Of a stretch of 64,000 bases of DNA, positions 1 to 10,084 are shown in pieces (within the stretch, counting starts at the first letter, position 1; each line of letters starts with the position of its first letter). The stretch is taken from assembly GCA_016703005.1 (NCBI GenBank), contig JADJCX010000033.1, positions 446,944 through 510,943 of the forward strand, read 5' to 3'. Both the position numbers and the translations under genes were made by a program. The notes under the pieces were generated by a model. The model did no database searches, was not told the origin of the DNA, and saw only the letters and a list, made by a program, of their open reading frames with translations. Origin of the DNA: Flavobacteriales bacterium. GTDB taxonomy: Bacteria; Bacteroidota; Bacteroidia; Flavobacteriales_F; PHOS-HE28.

Positions 1-2
1 TC

Positions 3-1056
3 ATTTTCACCAGTGGCAGCACCGGTGAACCGAAGGGTGTGCAGATCACGCGCGATGCAGCGGGTTCTTTCCTCAGATGGATGGCCAACGATTTCGGCTT
101 CGGCACGGACGATGTTCTTCATCAACCAAGCGCCCTTCAGTTTCGACCTGAGCGTGTATGAACTGTTCACCGCGCTACACCTCGGCGGAACCCTCCTGTT
201 GAACGATGCGGCAACGTGCAAGGACTCACAGCGGTTCATTTCGCGTATAGCCCACTACGGAGGAAGCGTGTGGGTAAGCACCCCGACGTTCGCATATCTC
301 TACCTCACGGAGCCTGCGTTCGTGGCGGAAACATTGCCCTGCCTCCACAGCTTTCTGTTCTGTGGCGAAGCGCTGCCGAAGATGACCGCACAACGCTTGC
401 TCGATCGTTTCCCAACATCACGAGTACTCAACACGTACGGACCGACAGAAGCAACGGTGGCCACAACGCTCATCGACGTTACCCGCGACGTGCTGGCGCA
501 GTATCCTGACATGCCCGTGGGTTATCCGAAGCCGGAAGGGAATGTGCGCACAACTCCTGACGGGACCCGCGATGAACCCGGCGAGATCGAGATCATTGGC
601 CCGCATGTGAGCATCGGATACTTCAATGCCCCGGATCTTAATGCCCAGAAGTTCTTCGAAGTGGATGGACAGCGCGCATTCCGCACCGGCGACTATGGCT
701 ACTTCTATGATGGTATCCTGTTCTTCAACGGGCGCCGGGATGAGCAGGTGAAGCTCAACGGCTTCCGCATCGAACTCGGTGATATCACTGCGCAGATGCT
801 GGCCGTGCAAGGGGTTGCCGACGCAATTGCAGTACCGCTGAAAGTCGGTGAGGCGGTGAAGCGCATCATCGGCTTTGTGCGTGCGCAACCCGGCTCCGAC
901 AACCAACTGGTGCGTACCGAATTGCTGGCGCGGCTAAAGAAGGAACTGCCGGAATACATGGTGCCCGGCGACATTGTCTTCGTGGATGCATTCCCAGTGA
1001 ACACGAGCCACAAGACCGACCGCAAGGCGCTCATTGAGGGCTACTTGAAGCGCTGA
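3..1056 (+). CDS. DltA-like amino-acid adenylation enzyme, 5' end outside window, one frameshift
   Basis: ANL-superfamily adenylate-forming enzyme that would activate an amino acid with ATP and load it on a carrier-protein thiol. The gene enters from upstream. The first readable residues, in the frame starting at base 3, contain the A3 phosphate loop TSGSTGEPKGV. One extra base near 117 shifts the frame, after which PFSFDLSVYEL, the A5 motif YGPTEATV (about 438-461), the A7 motif RTGDYGYF, the A8 hinge GRRDEQVKLNGFRIELGD and the A10 lysine in the segment SHKTDRKAL follow in the normal order. PFSFDLSV is typical of D-alanine-carrier ligases (DltA) and related standalone adenylation domains. 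No carrier protein or MBOAT partner gene is visible, so they would lie upstream. Family is secure; the D-alanine substrate is inferred. Confidence 0.85.
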   Translation, partial: FSPVAAPVNRRVCRSRAMQRVLSSDGWPTISASARTMFFINQAPFSFDLSVYELFTALHLGGTLLLNDAATCKDSQRFISRIAHYGGSVWVSTPTFAYLYLTEPAFVAETLPCLHSFLFCGEALPKMTAQRLLDRFPTSRVLNTYGPTEATVATTLIDVTRDVLAQYPDMPVGYPKPEGNVRTTPDGTRDEPGEIEIIGPHVSIGYFNAPDLNAQKFFEVDGQRAFRTGDYGYFYDGILFFNGRRDEQVKLNGFRIELGDITAQMLAVQGVADAIAVPLKVGEAVKRIIGFVRAQPGSDNQLVRTELLARLKKELPEYMVPGDIVFVDAFPVNTSHKTDRKALIEGYLKR

Positions 1057-2034
1057 TCACTGTGGGATCAGCAGTCGCACAAGCAGGTTGTTGAACTCTT
1101 TCTTCTGCTCAACGTTCGCGACATGTCCGGCTTCTTCAATGATCACCAAGTGGTCGGCAGGCAGGTTGTTCCGGTGGTGGATACCTACACCTACTTGCAG
1201 CGGGATCAACTCGTCGTGACGGCCCCATATCACATACACGGGCATCGGCCAACGGTACACCTTGGTGGCATACTGCGCTTCGCGTTCGAGGAGATCGCTG
1301 AGCAGCGCGGTCTGCGCATCATGGTACGGCTTGATATAGCGCTCGTTCACTTGCCGCAGAATGAACTTTGGTAGTGATGGGTCATCGTATACCGAGATGA
1401 GCACGGCCTTCCGTTGCCCTTCGGCATCGGTAGGGGAAAGCAGATCGAGAATGCCGTTGGTGCCAGCTGCAATGGCCACACTATCGGCCATGTGAGCGGT
1501 GTAGTCGCTGGCGGGGCCATCGTAGATCACTAAGGTGCGCGTGCGTTCGGGGTGCTGCTCGGCGAAGTTGGCCGCCATGGCGCCACCGTAGCTGTTGCCT
1601 ACCACATGCACGGGCTCCTTGACGCCCAAACTGTCGAGCAACAGTGCCACATGGGCCACCTGCGCATCCACGCTGTTGCCGCTGAAGTTCCAGGTGCTCT
1701 TTCCGTGGCCGATCAGGTCCGGTAGTATGAGGTCGAAATGCTTGCTCAGTTCTTTCGAGTTGCTGGCCCACTGGGTCATGCCGCTGCAGGTAATGCCGTG
1801 CAGCAAGAGCAGTTTTGGTTTGCCGGTGTCCCGGTACCAAGCGAAGCGCACTCCTTCGGGTGTGTTGAAGCTGTGCGGCTCGATGTCCAGTCGCTTGAGC
1901 TTTCCTTCTTGGAAATGCTCGTTCAGCTTCACCAAGTTGCATGAACCGAGCAGCAGCGTAACAACAGTGCCGTGTAGCAGTGAGGCTCTGCCCACCCCAA
2001 GCACCGTACTTCTTGAAAAGCTCGAAAATGACAT
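1057..2034 (-). CDS. alpha/beta-hydrolase, predicted lipoprotein
   Basis: A 325-residue alpha/beta-hydrolase fold enzyme. The chosen ATG at 2034 gives a signal sequence ending in the lipobox LLGSC, so the protein is probably lipid-anchored in the envelope. The oxyanion-hole segment LLHGITCSG, the nucleophile elbow GNSYGG (Ser), the acid in the segment GRHDELIP and the histidine in EEAGHVA make a complete catalytic triad. Substrate cannot be told; relatives include esterases, haloperoxidase-like enzymes and C-C hydrolases. It is convergent with the adenylation gene, whose stop codon abuts this one. The next gene on this strand ends 29 bases upstream, so the two may be co-transcribed. Confidence 0.85.
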   Translation of the reverse strand: MSFSSFSRSTVLGVGRASLLHGTVVTLLLGSCNLVKLNEHFQEGKLKRLDIEPHSFNTPEGVRFAWYRDTGKPKLLLLHGITCSGMTQWASNSKELSKHFDLILPDLIGHGKSTWNFSGNSVDAQVAHVALLLDSLGVKEPVHVVGNSYGGAMAANFAEQHPERTRTLVIYDGPASDYTAHMADSVAIAAGTNGILDLLSPTDAEGQRKAVLISVYDDPSLPKFILRQVNERYIKPYHDAQTALLSDLLEREAQYATKVYRWPMPVYVIWGRHDELIPLQVGVGIHHRNNLPADHLVIIEEAGHVANVEQKKEFNNLLVRLLIPQ

Positions 2035-2063
2035 GCCCCCAAGGTAGCCGGTAGTGACAAGGC

Positions 2064-4523
2064 TCACTGCTTCTTCGCCAGCATTTGCGCGTCGATGAAG
2101 TAGAGCACCTTCAGCGAGAAGCTGTTCACGCCCGGCGCTTCCCACGTGTTCCGCAGATCGTCGAAGTAGTTCTGGGTGACTGTGCTTTGTTGCGTGAAGA
2201 TGTTGTCCTTCCAGCCCAGCGTGAGTTCGCTTCCCGGGGCGAAGTTCCATCGGAGCAATAGGTCCACAGTGAACGCATCGAAGTCCACATCGTGCATGGA
2301 TGAACCATCCTCATTCAAGCCGGTATAGTCGGTGGGGCCCAGTTTGCCGTCCTCCAGTAGCAGGTGGTAGTCCACGTAATGTGCGCGGCTCCAGTAGTGC
2401 CTTGCGCGCGCCGAAAGAGACATGCGGTTGTTGAAGATGTATCGGCCCTCCAGCCCGACTTCCGTTGTCCACTGGTCGCGGCGACCGAGGATGATGCTGT
2501 CGCCTTGGAACGCAACCCAGCCCACGTCCTCATCCTTGAACGAGTGTTCTGCCCCGATGATGAAGAACAGTCGGTCGCTCGGGCGGAGGCGCGGCTCGAT
2601 GGACGCGGTTGCGATACGACGGTCCAGCATGCCGTTCCCTTCCCCGTGATCGTTGAAGTGGCGGTAGGACCCATCCATATCGACTGCGAACGGTTTGTTG
2701 TAGTTGCTGCTGAGCCACGCCCGGCCAGCAACGTTCGTCGGGAATTCATACAACCGCCCCGGCACGCGCGCCTCGAACGGGTCGTAGGTGGTAACGGGCT
2801 CGGCGCGTATATGCCCGCCGTAGGCATTGAACTGCTTGGTGATCCAGAAGGTGTTCAATTCCACCGCCAAGTTGAAGAAGTGGTCCGGCTGCACCACCCG
2901 CAAGTACTCGCCGACCAAAGCGGTGTTCCAGCGCATCCACCGGCCATTTGGCGTGTAGTTGGTATAGCTCAAGAACGGTTCCAGTCCCCGGAAGTTGGTG
3001 AACTGCCAAAAGCCCAGATCGTTCGGGTCGAAGTCGGGGGACACTTCGTTGTATTCAGCGCCGTAGTTCCAAGCGCCTCCGGTTTTCTGCAGTCCAGCGG
3101 AATAGGAGTAACCGGGATCCCGATCCAGGCCTTGGCCGAACTGCTGTGATACCCGCGCCGTGCCACCGCCTTGTAGCGTCCGCGACTTATTGTTGAGCCG
3201 GAAGTCAAGGGCCGTGGAGTTCGCGTCGTACGTCCCGCCGTCGCGCAGCACGTTGGTGTTGATGAGGCTCACGAAACCGTTGTTGGGCAGCAACTGGTCC
3301 GCAACCAGCACGCTGTAGTTCGTGAGCGGGTCGGTGAGCACGCGACGTTCGTTGCCCACGCTATCGGTAACGGTGGCGTAGGTGCTGCGCGTAATGGCGT
3401 TCAGGAGGCCGAAGCCAAGGCCACGCCCATTCCTGCCGCTGACTTTCGTAGCGTTCAGCAACTTGCTTACTCCGGGGTCATTGGTCACTGTTTCGCCTGG
3501 TTCAAGTTCATCGCTCAAGGCCCCGCGCAGCAACGGAGTGCCACCGATCCTGCGGCTATAGAACAACCCACCTCGGCGGAAGAGTTCGGTGCCTTCCGTG
3601 AAGAACTGCCGGTTCTCGTTGTACTGTACTTCGAAAGGGGAGAGGTTCAGCACCACGTTGTCGCTCACCACTTGTCCGAAGTCGGGTATCAGCGTCATAT
3701 CCAACGTGTAGGCATCACTCAATCCGAGCTTCACATCCATGCCACCGTTGAAGGAACTTGACCAGTCGCTGGCATCGGCGCCGCTTTGCGGGAAGTGCTG
3801 CGCATAGGCCGAGACGTAGGGATAGAGCATGAGGCGGAACGGCGAACGCACTTCACTGATCCCGTTGCACATACCGCACTGCGAAAGGAATCCATCGCGC
3901 TGCGGATCGATCGGCGCCCAGAACGACTTTTCGCGTTTGCGCCCCACGTGCCGAACGAAGTTCATGTTCCATTCCTGCACTTCGCCTTTGGGGAACCTGA
4001 TCGCCGAATATGGGATCTTCATTTCCACCACCCAGCCGTTCGGGGTCAGCCCCACCGCGCTTTGCCAGACTGCGTTCCATGTCTCGTCCTCAGAGTCGTC
4101 GCTGAAGATGAAATCGAGTTGGACATTGGAGGAGGATACGTTGAACCCGAAGCCATTCAGGCCACTGCGATAAGGGTCGATGATCACCGAGAACCAATCG
4201 GTATTGGAGAACTCATCGCGCTCGCTCAATTGGAACATCAAGCTGTCCACGGAAGGGTCGTCCAAGTGCGCACCTACATACATGGCGTTGTCGTCGTAGA
4301 TCACGCGCACCTTGCTCAGCAGTGTGGCCGGCTCGTTGGGCCGGGGTTCGTTCTGTATGAATCCGTCCGCCTGGATCGCGGTGGACCATGCCAACTCATC
4401 CAGCACGCCGTCAACGGATATGCGCTCGGCCGTGCGCGAAGCCGTAAGCACTTTCTGCTGCCGGTTTTGCGCGTGTGCCGTCGACAGCAGAAAGCACGAG
4501 ATGATGAGCAGGGGGGTGCGCAT
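2064..4523 (-). CDS. DUF5916 outer-membrane-associated protein with CBM9-like N-domain
   Basis: An 819-residue secreted protein with signal peptide (cleavage after STAHA). Residues about 30-220 match the carbohydrate-binding family 9-like domain that begins DUF5916 proteins (segments VDGVLDELAW, DDNAMYVGAHLDDPS, NGWVVEMKIPYSAIRF). The rest is aromatic-rich alternating sequence expected of an outer-membrane beta-barrel, with the family segment NENRQFFTEGTELF in the middle. The family is widespread in Bacteroidota, often near peptidase or transport genes; its function is not established. Length is normal and no lesion was seen. The downstream hydrolase may share the transcript. Confidence 0.85.
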   Translation of the reverse strand: MRTPLLIISCFLLSTAHAQNRQQKVLTASRTAERISVDGVLDELAWSTAIQADGFIQNEPRPNEPATLLSKVRVIYDDNAMYVGAHLDDPSVDSLMFQLSERDEFSNTDWFSVIIDPYRSGLNGFGFNVSSSNVQLDFIFSDDSEDETWNAVWQSAVGLTPNGWVVEMKIPYSAIRFPKGEVQEWNMNFVRHVGRKREKSFWAPIDPQRDGFLSQCGMCNGISEVRSPFRLMLYPYVSAYAQHFPQSGADASDWSSSFNGGMDVKLGLSDAYTLDMTLIPDFGQVVSDNVVLNLSPFEVQYNENRQFFTEGTELFRRGGLFYSRRIGGTPLLRGALSDELEPGETVTNDPGVSKLLNATKVSGRNGRGLGFGLLNAITRSTYATVTDSVGNERRVLTDPLTNYSVLVADQLLPNNGFVSLINTNVLRDGGTYDANSTALDFRLNNKSRTLQGGGTARVSQQFGQGLDRDPGYSYSAGLQKTGGAWNYGAEYNEVSPDFDPNDLGFWQFTNFRGLEPFLSYTNYTPNGRWMRWNTALVGEYLRVVQPDHFFNLAVELNTFWITKQFNAYGGHIRAEPVTTYDPFEARVPGRLYEFPTNVAGRAWLSSNYNKPFAVDMDGSYRHFNDHGEGNGMLDRRIATASIEPRLRPSDRLFFIIGAEHSFKDEDVGWVAFQGDSIILGRRDQWTTEVGLEGRYIFNNRMSLSARARHYWSRAHYVDYHLLLEDGKLGPTDYTGLNEDGSSMHDVDFDAFTVDLLLRWNFAPGSELTLGWKDNIFTQQSTVTQNYFDDLRNTWEAPGVNSFSLKVLYFIDAQMLAKKQ

Positions 4524-4705
4524 TGCCTTTTGCTTTCACATTCGGCGCGCGAAGGTGGTTATGCGCAGTGCAACAATGACGTGGGCCGATCACTGATAAC
4601 CAAGGCCGTGATGAACGGTTTACCGGACTTCCACAACGCCAACGCCCCGCACGCCACCGAACGGACAGTGACAATGCGGGGCGCGCGACCGCGTGCAAGA
4701 AGGGG

Positions 4706-6853
4706 TTACGCCATCACCTCTTCCTCCTTATGACTGCTCATCAGCTTGTGCTGCAATTCGGTGGGCACCTGCTGGTAGGTATGGAACTTCTCGGTGTACG
4801 TGCCGCGCCCTTGTGTGAGGCTGCGGAGCGTTGTGCTGTACCGGTCCAGTTCGGCCAATGGTGTCAACGCGGTGATCACTTGGAAACGACCTTGACCTTC
4901 CACGCCCATCACCACGCTCCGACGGTTCTGGAGATCGGTCATCACATCGCCCATCAGGTCCTCGGGCACGCGCACCACGATCTCTTGGATCGGCTCCATC
5001 AGTTGTGGTTCAGCATTGATGAACGCCTCCTTGAAGGCCATGGTGCCAGCGATCTTGAAGCTGATGTCGTTGCTGTCAACGGGGTGCATCTTGCCGTCGT
5101 GCACGATCACACGCACATCTCGCGCGGGCGATCCCGTCAACGGTCCCTTCTCCATTTTCTCCATGATGCCCTTGAGGATGCTGGGCATGAACTTGGCGTC
5201 GATCACGCCACCAACAATGCAGTTGTAGAATACCAGCTTACCGCCCGTTGGCAGATCGTGTTCGTCCTTGCCGCGCAGGCTGTGTCCGGTCGGCTCCGGT
5301 ATGCCTTCGTACCAAGGCTCGATCTTCAAGTGGACTTCCCCGAACTGTCCACTACCACCGGTTTGCTTCTTGTGCCTGTACATGGCCGCAGCCGGTTTGC
5401 GGATCGTCTCGCGGTAGCTCACGCGCGGGCTTCCGAAATCGATCTCGATCTTGTATTGGTGGCCCAGCCTCCACTTCAGCAGGTTCAGGTGCAATTCGCC
5501 TTGGCCGCTCACCACCTGCTGGCCGGTCTCGCGCATGTAATGGAGTTGGATCGTCGGGTCTTCCTTCTGGATCTCCAGCAGCGCGGCATGCAGTTTCTCT
5601 TCCAGCTTCTGGTCCTTTGCTTTGATCGTAAGGCGCAGTCGCGGCTGTGGATAGGCGATAGGTTGCAGCTTGATCGACTTGCCCGGTGCGTGCAGCGTGT
5701 GTGCGGTTGAAGTATCCTTCAACTTCAACGTGCAACCGATGTCGCCGGCGGCGAGTTGGTCCACTTGCTTGCGCTCCTTGCCTTCCACAATGAAGAGCTG
5801 CCCCACGCGCTCGGTGGTCCCGTTGTTATCGTTCACCAGTTCCTGTCCCTCTTTCACCGTGCCGCTCATCACCTTGAAAAACGTGAGCTGGCCGGTCTTC
5901 GGCTCCATCATCGTTTTGAAGGTGAATAGAACCGCAGGGCCATCGGCGCGGCATTCCAGCCACAGTGCCGATGGCTCGTTGCCATCGGTGGCGAGTGGCT
6001 CCGGTGGCATCTCAACAGCGCTCGGCGCCACGTTATCGATGAAGCCCATGAGGCGGCCGCTGCCCATGTTGCGCAACGCGCTCAGGCAGAACACGGGGAA
6101 ACAGGTGCGCTTCATCATGCCTTGTTTCAACCCAAGGCGCATTTCATCCTCATCCAGCTCGCCGCGTTCGAAGTAGTGTTCCATCAACATCTCATCGTTC
6201 TCGGCAGCCTTCTCTACGAGGATCTTGTGCAATTCCTCGGCGCGCGCTTTCTCGCTTTCGGGAATGGGTTGCTTCTCCGGTTTGCCACCGGCATCCTTGA
6301 ATACGTACATCGTCATCTTCAGCAGGTCGATGATGCGGTGGAATCCTTCACCCTGTTCCACCGGGTATTGCATCACGGTTACCGCATTGCCGAAGTGTTC
6401 CTTGGCTTGCGCCAGCGTAAGGTCGAAATCAGCGTTGGCATGATCGAGTTGGTTGATGCCGATGATCACTGGGCGATCATACCGTTGCATGTGCTCCCAT
6501 ACGAGATCGGTGCCTACTTCAACGCCGTGGTGCGCATCGAGCAGCAGTACACAGGTATCGGCCACGCGTAGGGCCGGGATCGTTTCGCCCACCAGATCGT
6601 CGAGGCCCGGCGTATCGATGATGTTGATCTTGAAGTTGCGCCACTCCGTATGCAAGCAGGTGGCGTAGACGGAACTTCCACGCTCGTGTTCGATGGGATG
6701 GAAGTCGCTAACGGTGTTCTTGTCCTCGACACGGCCGCGGCGATTGATCAGACCCGCTTCGAAGAGCATTGTCTCGGCCAGCGTGGTCTTGCCGCATCCG
6801 TGGGATCCCAGCAGGACGACGTTCTTGATGTGTTTCGCATCGAAGGCTTTCAT
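4706..6853 (-). CDS. EF-G2-type elongation factor G paralogue lacking the catalytic histidine
   Basis: A 715-residue, five-domain translational GTPase of the EF-G family. P-loop GSHGCGKTT (residues about 16-24), G3 DTPGLDDL, G4 NQLD, and domain IV/V segments GGSGQFGEVHLKIEP and PEDLMGDVMTDLQNRR are all present. In ordinary EF-G the G3 motif is DTPGHVDF and G4 is NKMD. Here the histidine needed for GTP hydrolysis is Leu, and the switch I segment reads ERGSSV rather than ERGITI. This matches, from memory, the EF-G2 paralogues of Bacteroides, which support translocation without GTP hydrolysis during carbon starvation. Start chosen at 6853 (MKAFDAKHIKN), which aligns with family starts; an upstream in-frame start adds 18 unlikely residues. 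It appears monocistronic. Confidence 0.88.
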   Translation of the reverse strand: MKAFDAKHIKNVVLLGSHGCGKTTLAETMLFEAGLINRRGRVEDKNTVSDFHPIEHERGSSVYATCLHTEWRNFKINIIDTPGLDDLVGETIPALRVADTCVLLLDAHHGVEVGTDLVWEHMQRYDRPVIIGINQLDHANADFDLTLAQAKEHFGNAVTVMQYPVEQGEGFHRIIDLLKMTMYVFKDAGGKPEKQPIPESEKARAEELHKILVEKAAENDEMLMEHYFERGELDEDEMRLGLKQGMMKRTCFPVFCLSALRNMGSGRLMGFIDNVAPSAVEMPPEPLATDGNEPSALWLECRADGPAVLFTFKTMMEPKTGQLTFFKVMSGTVKEGQELVNDNNGTTERVGQLFIVEGKERKQVDQLAAGDIGCTLKLKDTSTAHTLHAPGKSIKLQPIAYPQPRLRLTIKAKDQKLEEKLHAALLEIQKEDPTIQLHYMRETGQQVVSGQGELHLNLLKWRLGHQYKIEIDFGSPRVSYRETIRKPAAAMYRHKKQTGGSGQFGEVHLKIEPWYEGIPEPTGHSLRGKDEHDLPTGGKLVFYNCIVGGVIDAKFMPSILKGIMEKMEKGPLTGSPARDVRVIVHDGKMHPVDSNDISFKIAGTMAFKEAFINAEPQLMEPIQEIVVRVPEDLMGDVMTDLQNRRSVVMGVEGQGRFQVITALTPLAELDRYSTTLRSLTQGRGTYTEKFHTYQQVPTELQHKLMSSHKEEEVMA

Positions 6854-7095
6854 GGTGGTGAAAGTGTTGGTCCGTCGTCGCTTCGTCTGGCGTTGCTCCC
6901 GGAGCAAGGCGGAACGGTGGCGGAAGGGTGGGAAGGAAGGAACGCTACCACTTGGGCCTTTCCCGACGCATCGGGATGGAGCAGGCGAAAGGGTGGCTTG
7001 AAATTACGAGCAGTCTTTACAAATCCAAGTGGCTCGGTGGCCAGGAGTCGGATGGCACGACACAAGTCACGCGTTCGCAGGACGGAACCGCCAAC
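6854..7095. other. intergenic region with a CCCGA-CGCA-TCGGG palindrome
   Basis: About 240 bases between the EF-G2 start and the end of the mannosidase gene. It holds no convincing gene. A perfect 6-bp-stem palindrome TCCCGACGCATCGGGA lies at 6961-6976; a near-identical copy occurs at 60292-60307. Confidence 0.5.
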
Positions 7096-10075
7096 TCACC
7101 ACTCGGCCTCTATCAACACCTCATCCAAAAAAAGCCAGCTAGCTCCGCCCTTACCCCGATGCCATTCCGGGCACACCCCGCCGTTCTGCACGCGGATCTT
7201 GATGAACTGCGCCTTTTTATCGATCGCTTCGGTGAAGAGGTCCATGATCATGGAGCCGTCGACATCGCGTTTCACCGAGTTCTTTGCGGTGGTGCTGCTC
7301 CATGTGCGCCCGGTGGTGCTCCATGCCACTTCTATCAGTTCCGGGTAGAAGATCCATGAGGCTTGGTCCTGCAGCATCCCAACCCCGATGCGCTTCAGCT
7401 TCTTCACCCTGCCGAGATCGATCGTTGCGAGCACGTCCTGTCCTTGTGTGCCCTGCCATTCACCGGTACGGAAGTCGCGGCCGCCTCGTTGGCCATCAAT
7501 GAGCGCGTTGTCGCCACCGGCCGCGTATTGGTTGGCGTAGGGCGTTCCGAGTTTGATGGTTATGTCGCCATCGATCTTGGTGAAGCGGGCGGTGACGGGT
7601 TGGAACGCCTCACTCCATTTCACTTCAACGTGCGCTGTGTTGGTCAAGACGAAGGGCTCGTTCATCGGACATGCTCGTTGACCCACCGCATCCCTGACCG
7701 TGCATGTCCCACAACCTTCGACGGTGACGACGAGGCTATCCGTGAATGAGGACTTGATTGCTTGGATGACAGGCGCTCCGGGGCGCGGGCATTCGCGGAT
7801 GTAGGCTCCATCCAGCACCATCATTTCCTTTCGACGTGGCTCCGGCCCGTTCCACGTCGAAGGCAAACGACCGCCCGCAATGGAGTGCGCTCATGGTCCG
7901 TGGGTAGGTGAGTAGTGCGTTGCGGACAGATCCCGTTTCGGCGGCGCCTCCCACTGTTCGGCGGCAATGCGCTTCTTGTTCCGCTTGCGTTCCGTAGCAA
8001 TACTCCGTTGCCAGCCTGCTTCATCCAACTGCACCCAAGTGCTGTCCTGAACTTCAAGGCTGAATGTCGTTTCACCGCTTCCGGTGATCAAGGCTTTGTC
8101 GAAAGCGGGTAACCCAGATCGTACCCGGGCTGATACCGGGCGCGATCTGGTAGAGCCCGAGCGCGCTCATCACCAGCCAAGCGCTCATCTGGCCGCAGTC
8201 CTCGTTGCCGCTCAAGCCGTCCGGCGCGTCGTGATAATGCTCGGCCATGATCCGTTTCACCATCGTGCGCGTCTTCTCCGGCTTGCCCACCCGGTTGTAC
8301 AAATATGCCATGTGGTGGCTGGGTTCGTTGCCGTGGGCGTACTGGCCGACAAGCCCAGTGATGTCTGCTTGCTCGCGGCCTGATGTGCTCGTTGAAGCGC
8401 TGAACAAATTGTCCAAATGCTGCTCAAACCCGTCTTCACCACCGTGCAGGGTGATCAACCGTTCGATATCCTGCGGCGCGAACAGGCTGTACTGCCAAGC
8501 GTTCGCTTCGGTGTAGTTGAAGTTCACTTCGAAAGGGTCGAACGAAGGCACGAAGCCCCCGTTGCGGCGGGCACGGAAGAAGCCGGTGGTGGGGTCGAAC
8601 AGGTTCTCAAAAGCTAGGCCGCGGTCGTTGAGCATGTCGAGTTTCCATCCGTCCAATACGCCATCGGGGATGTTCACCTCGCTAGCCATTGAAACGATGC
8701 AGCGATCATCGTACGCGTATTCCAAGGTCTTGCTCACGCTTTCGCTTTGATCCTCACTGCTGATGAAGCCTTTGTTGGTCAATGCGTTCAATCCCGGTTC
8801 ATCTCGCGTAGCACCAGCCATCATGGCACGTAGTGCAAGCACTTCGTCGAAATCGCGGATGCCTTTCATGTACGCATCGGCGATCACGCTCACGCTGTGG
8901 TAACCGATCATGCAATCCGTTTCGTTGCCCCACAATTCCCACACGGGCAAGCGACCACCGTCCTTGTAGTGTAATAGAAAGGTCTTGATGAAGTCACTGG
9001 TCATTTCCGGTTCCAGGATCGTCATCAGCGGGTGCAGTGCGCGGAACGTGTCCCAGAGACTGAAGACCGTGTACACATTGTGGTCGGCGTGATGTACTTC
9101 TCCATCCATGCCACGGTACTTGCCGTCCACGTCGTTGAAGATGTAGGGCGCTACGTAACAGTGGTAGAGTGCGGTATAGAAGATGCGTTGCTGTTCCGGT
9201 GTACCACCGGTTACTTGGATCTTGCCCAGCTTGGCGTTCCAGGCATCCTCAGCTTGCTTGCGCACTACATCGAAATCCCAGCCCGGTATTTCCGCATCGA
9301 GGTTGGCACGCGCGCCTTCAACGCTCACAGCGCTAATGCCGACTTTGACGATGATGGGCGTAACGTCTTCACGTTTTACCGCTATCACCGCTCTCGTGCT
9401 GTCCAGGGTCTCCATGCCGAAACTGCAAGGACCGCTCTCCCTCGCTATACGGATACAGTAGAACAGCCGTTGGTCTTTCGCCCAAGAGCCACTGCGGCGT
9501 TCACCGGTGATCTCCTGTCCGTTACGGGCAATACGCGTGTTCCGAAGACCGTCGCGGTGCAACAGGTCGAGGACAATGAATTGCTCGGCTTCCTTCGGCA
9601 TGGTGTAGCGGTGCATGCCACAGTGCGCTGTTGCGGTCAGTTCCACTTTCGTCGCTTCATCCTCCAGAAAGACGCTGTAGTACCCGGCATGCGCGGTTTC
9701 CTTTTCATGCGAGAACGGTGATCGGTACTCCACCGGCTCCACGGAGTACTTCCCGCTCATCGGCATCAGCAACACATCGCACAGGTCCGCGACGCCAGTG
9801 CCGCTTAAGTGTGTGTGACTGAAGCCGTAGATGAGACTATCGGAGTAGTGGTAGCCACCGCAGCCGTCCCAATCGAAATTGCCGTCGGGTCGTGTGTCGG
9901 GGCTTAGCTGCACCAAGCCGTTCGGCACGCATGCGCCCGGGAATGTGTGCCCGTGGCCACCAGTGCCGACGAAGGGGTTGACAAAGGAAGTGGCGTAATT
10001 GGTTTGGGCTTGCACCGAAGCGATGAAGCAGCACAACATTATGGCAGTGAAGCAGAAGCGGTTGGGGGAGCGCAT
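7096..10075 (-). pseudogene. GH92 alpha-mannosidase with C-terminal discoidin-like domain, disrupted
   Basis: Secreted glycoside hydrolase family 92 exo-alpha-mannosidase. Signal peptide MRSPNRFCF to VQAQ, then family motifs GTGGHGHTFPGACVPNG, GFSHTHLSGTG, VFSLWDTFRALHP and GLSGNEDCGQMSAW in order. The open frame stops at 8072, but the expected continuation PGYDLGYPL, then FDKALITGSGETTF, resumes after two one-base losses (G-run at 8124-8129, T-run at 8102-8104 on the coding strand). It reads to an in-frame TGA at 7891-7893 and continues in the same frame to 7096 with an F5/8 type C-like domain (LVVTVEG, VARLTKIDG-like and IKIRVQNGG segments). Two homopolymer losses favour sequencing error; the in-frame stop leaves real decay possible. 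Nine bases separate it from the ROK gene upstream, so it is the last gene of a sugar operon. Confidence 0.85.
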
Positions 10076-10084
10076 GTGTCGAAG

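Noticed and set aside
3786..4733. Long open frame (315 codons, plus strand) opposite the DUF5916 gene
   Set aside because: Antisense shadow in GC-rich DNA; composition rich in Arg/His/Ala and no motif, while the minus-strand frame has a clear family.
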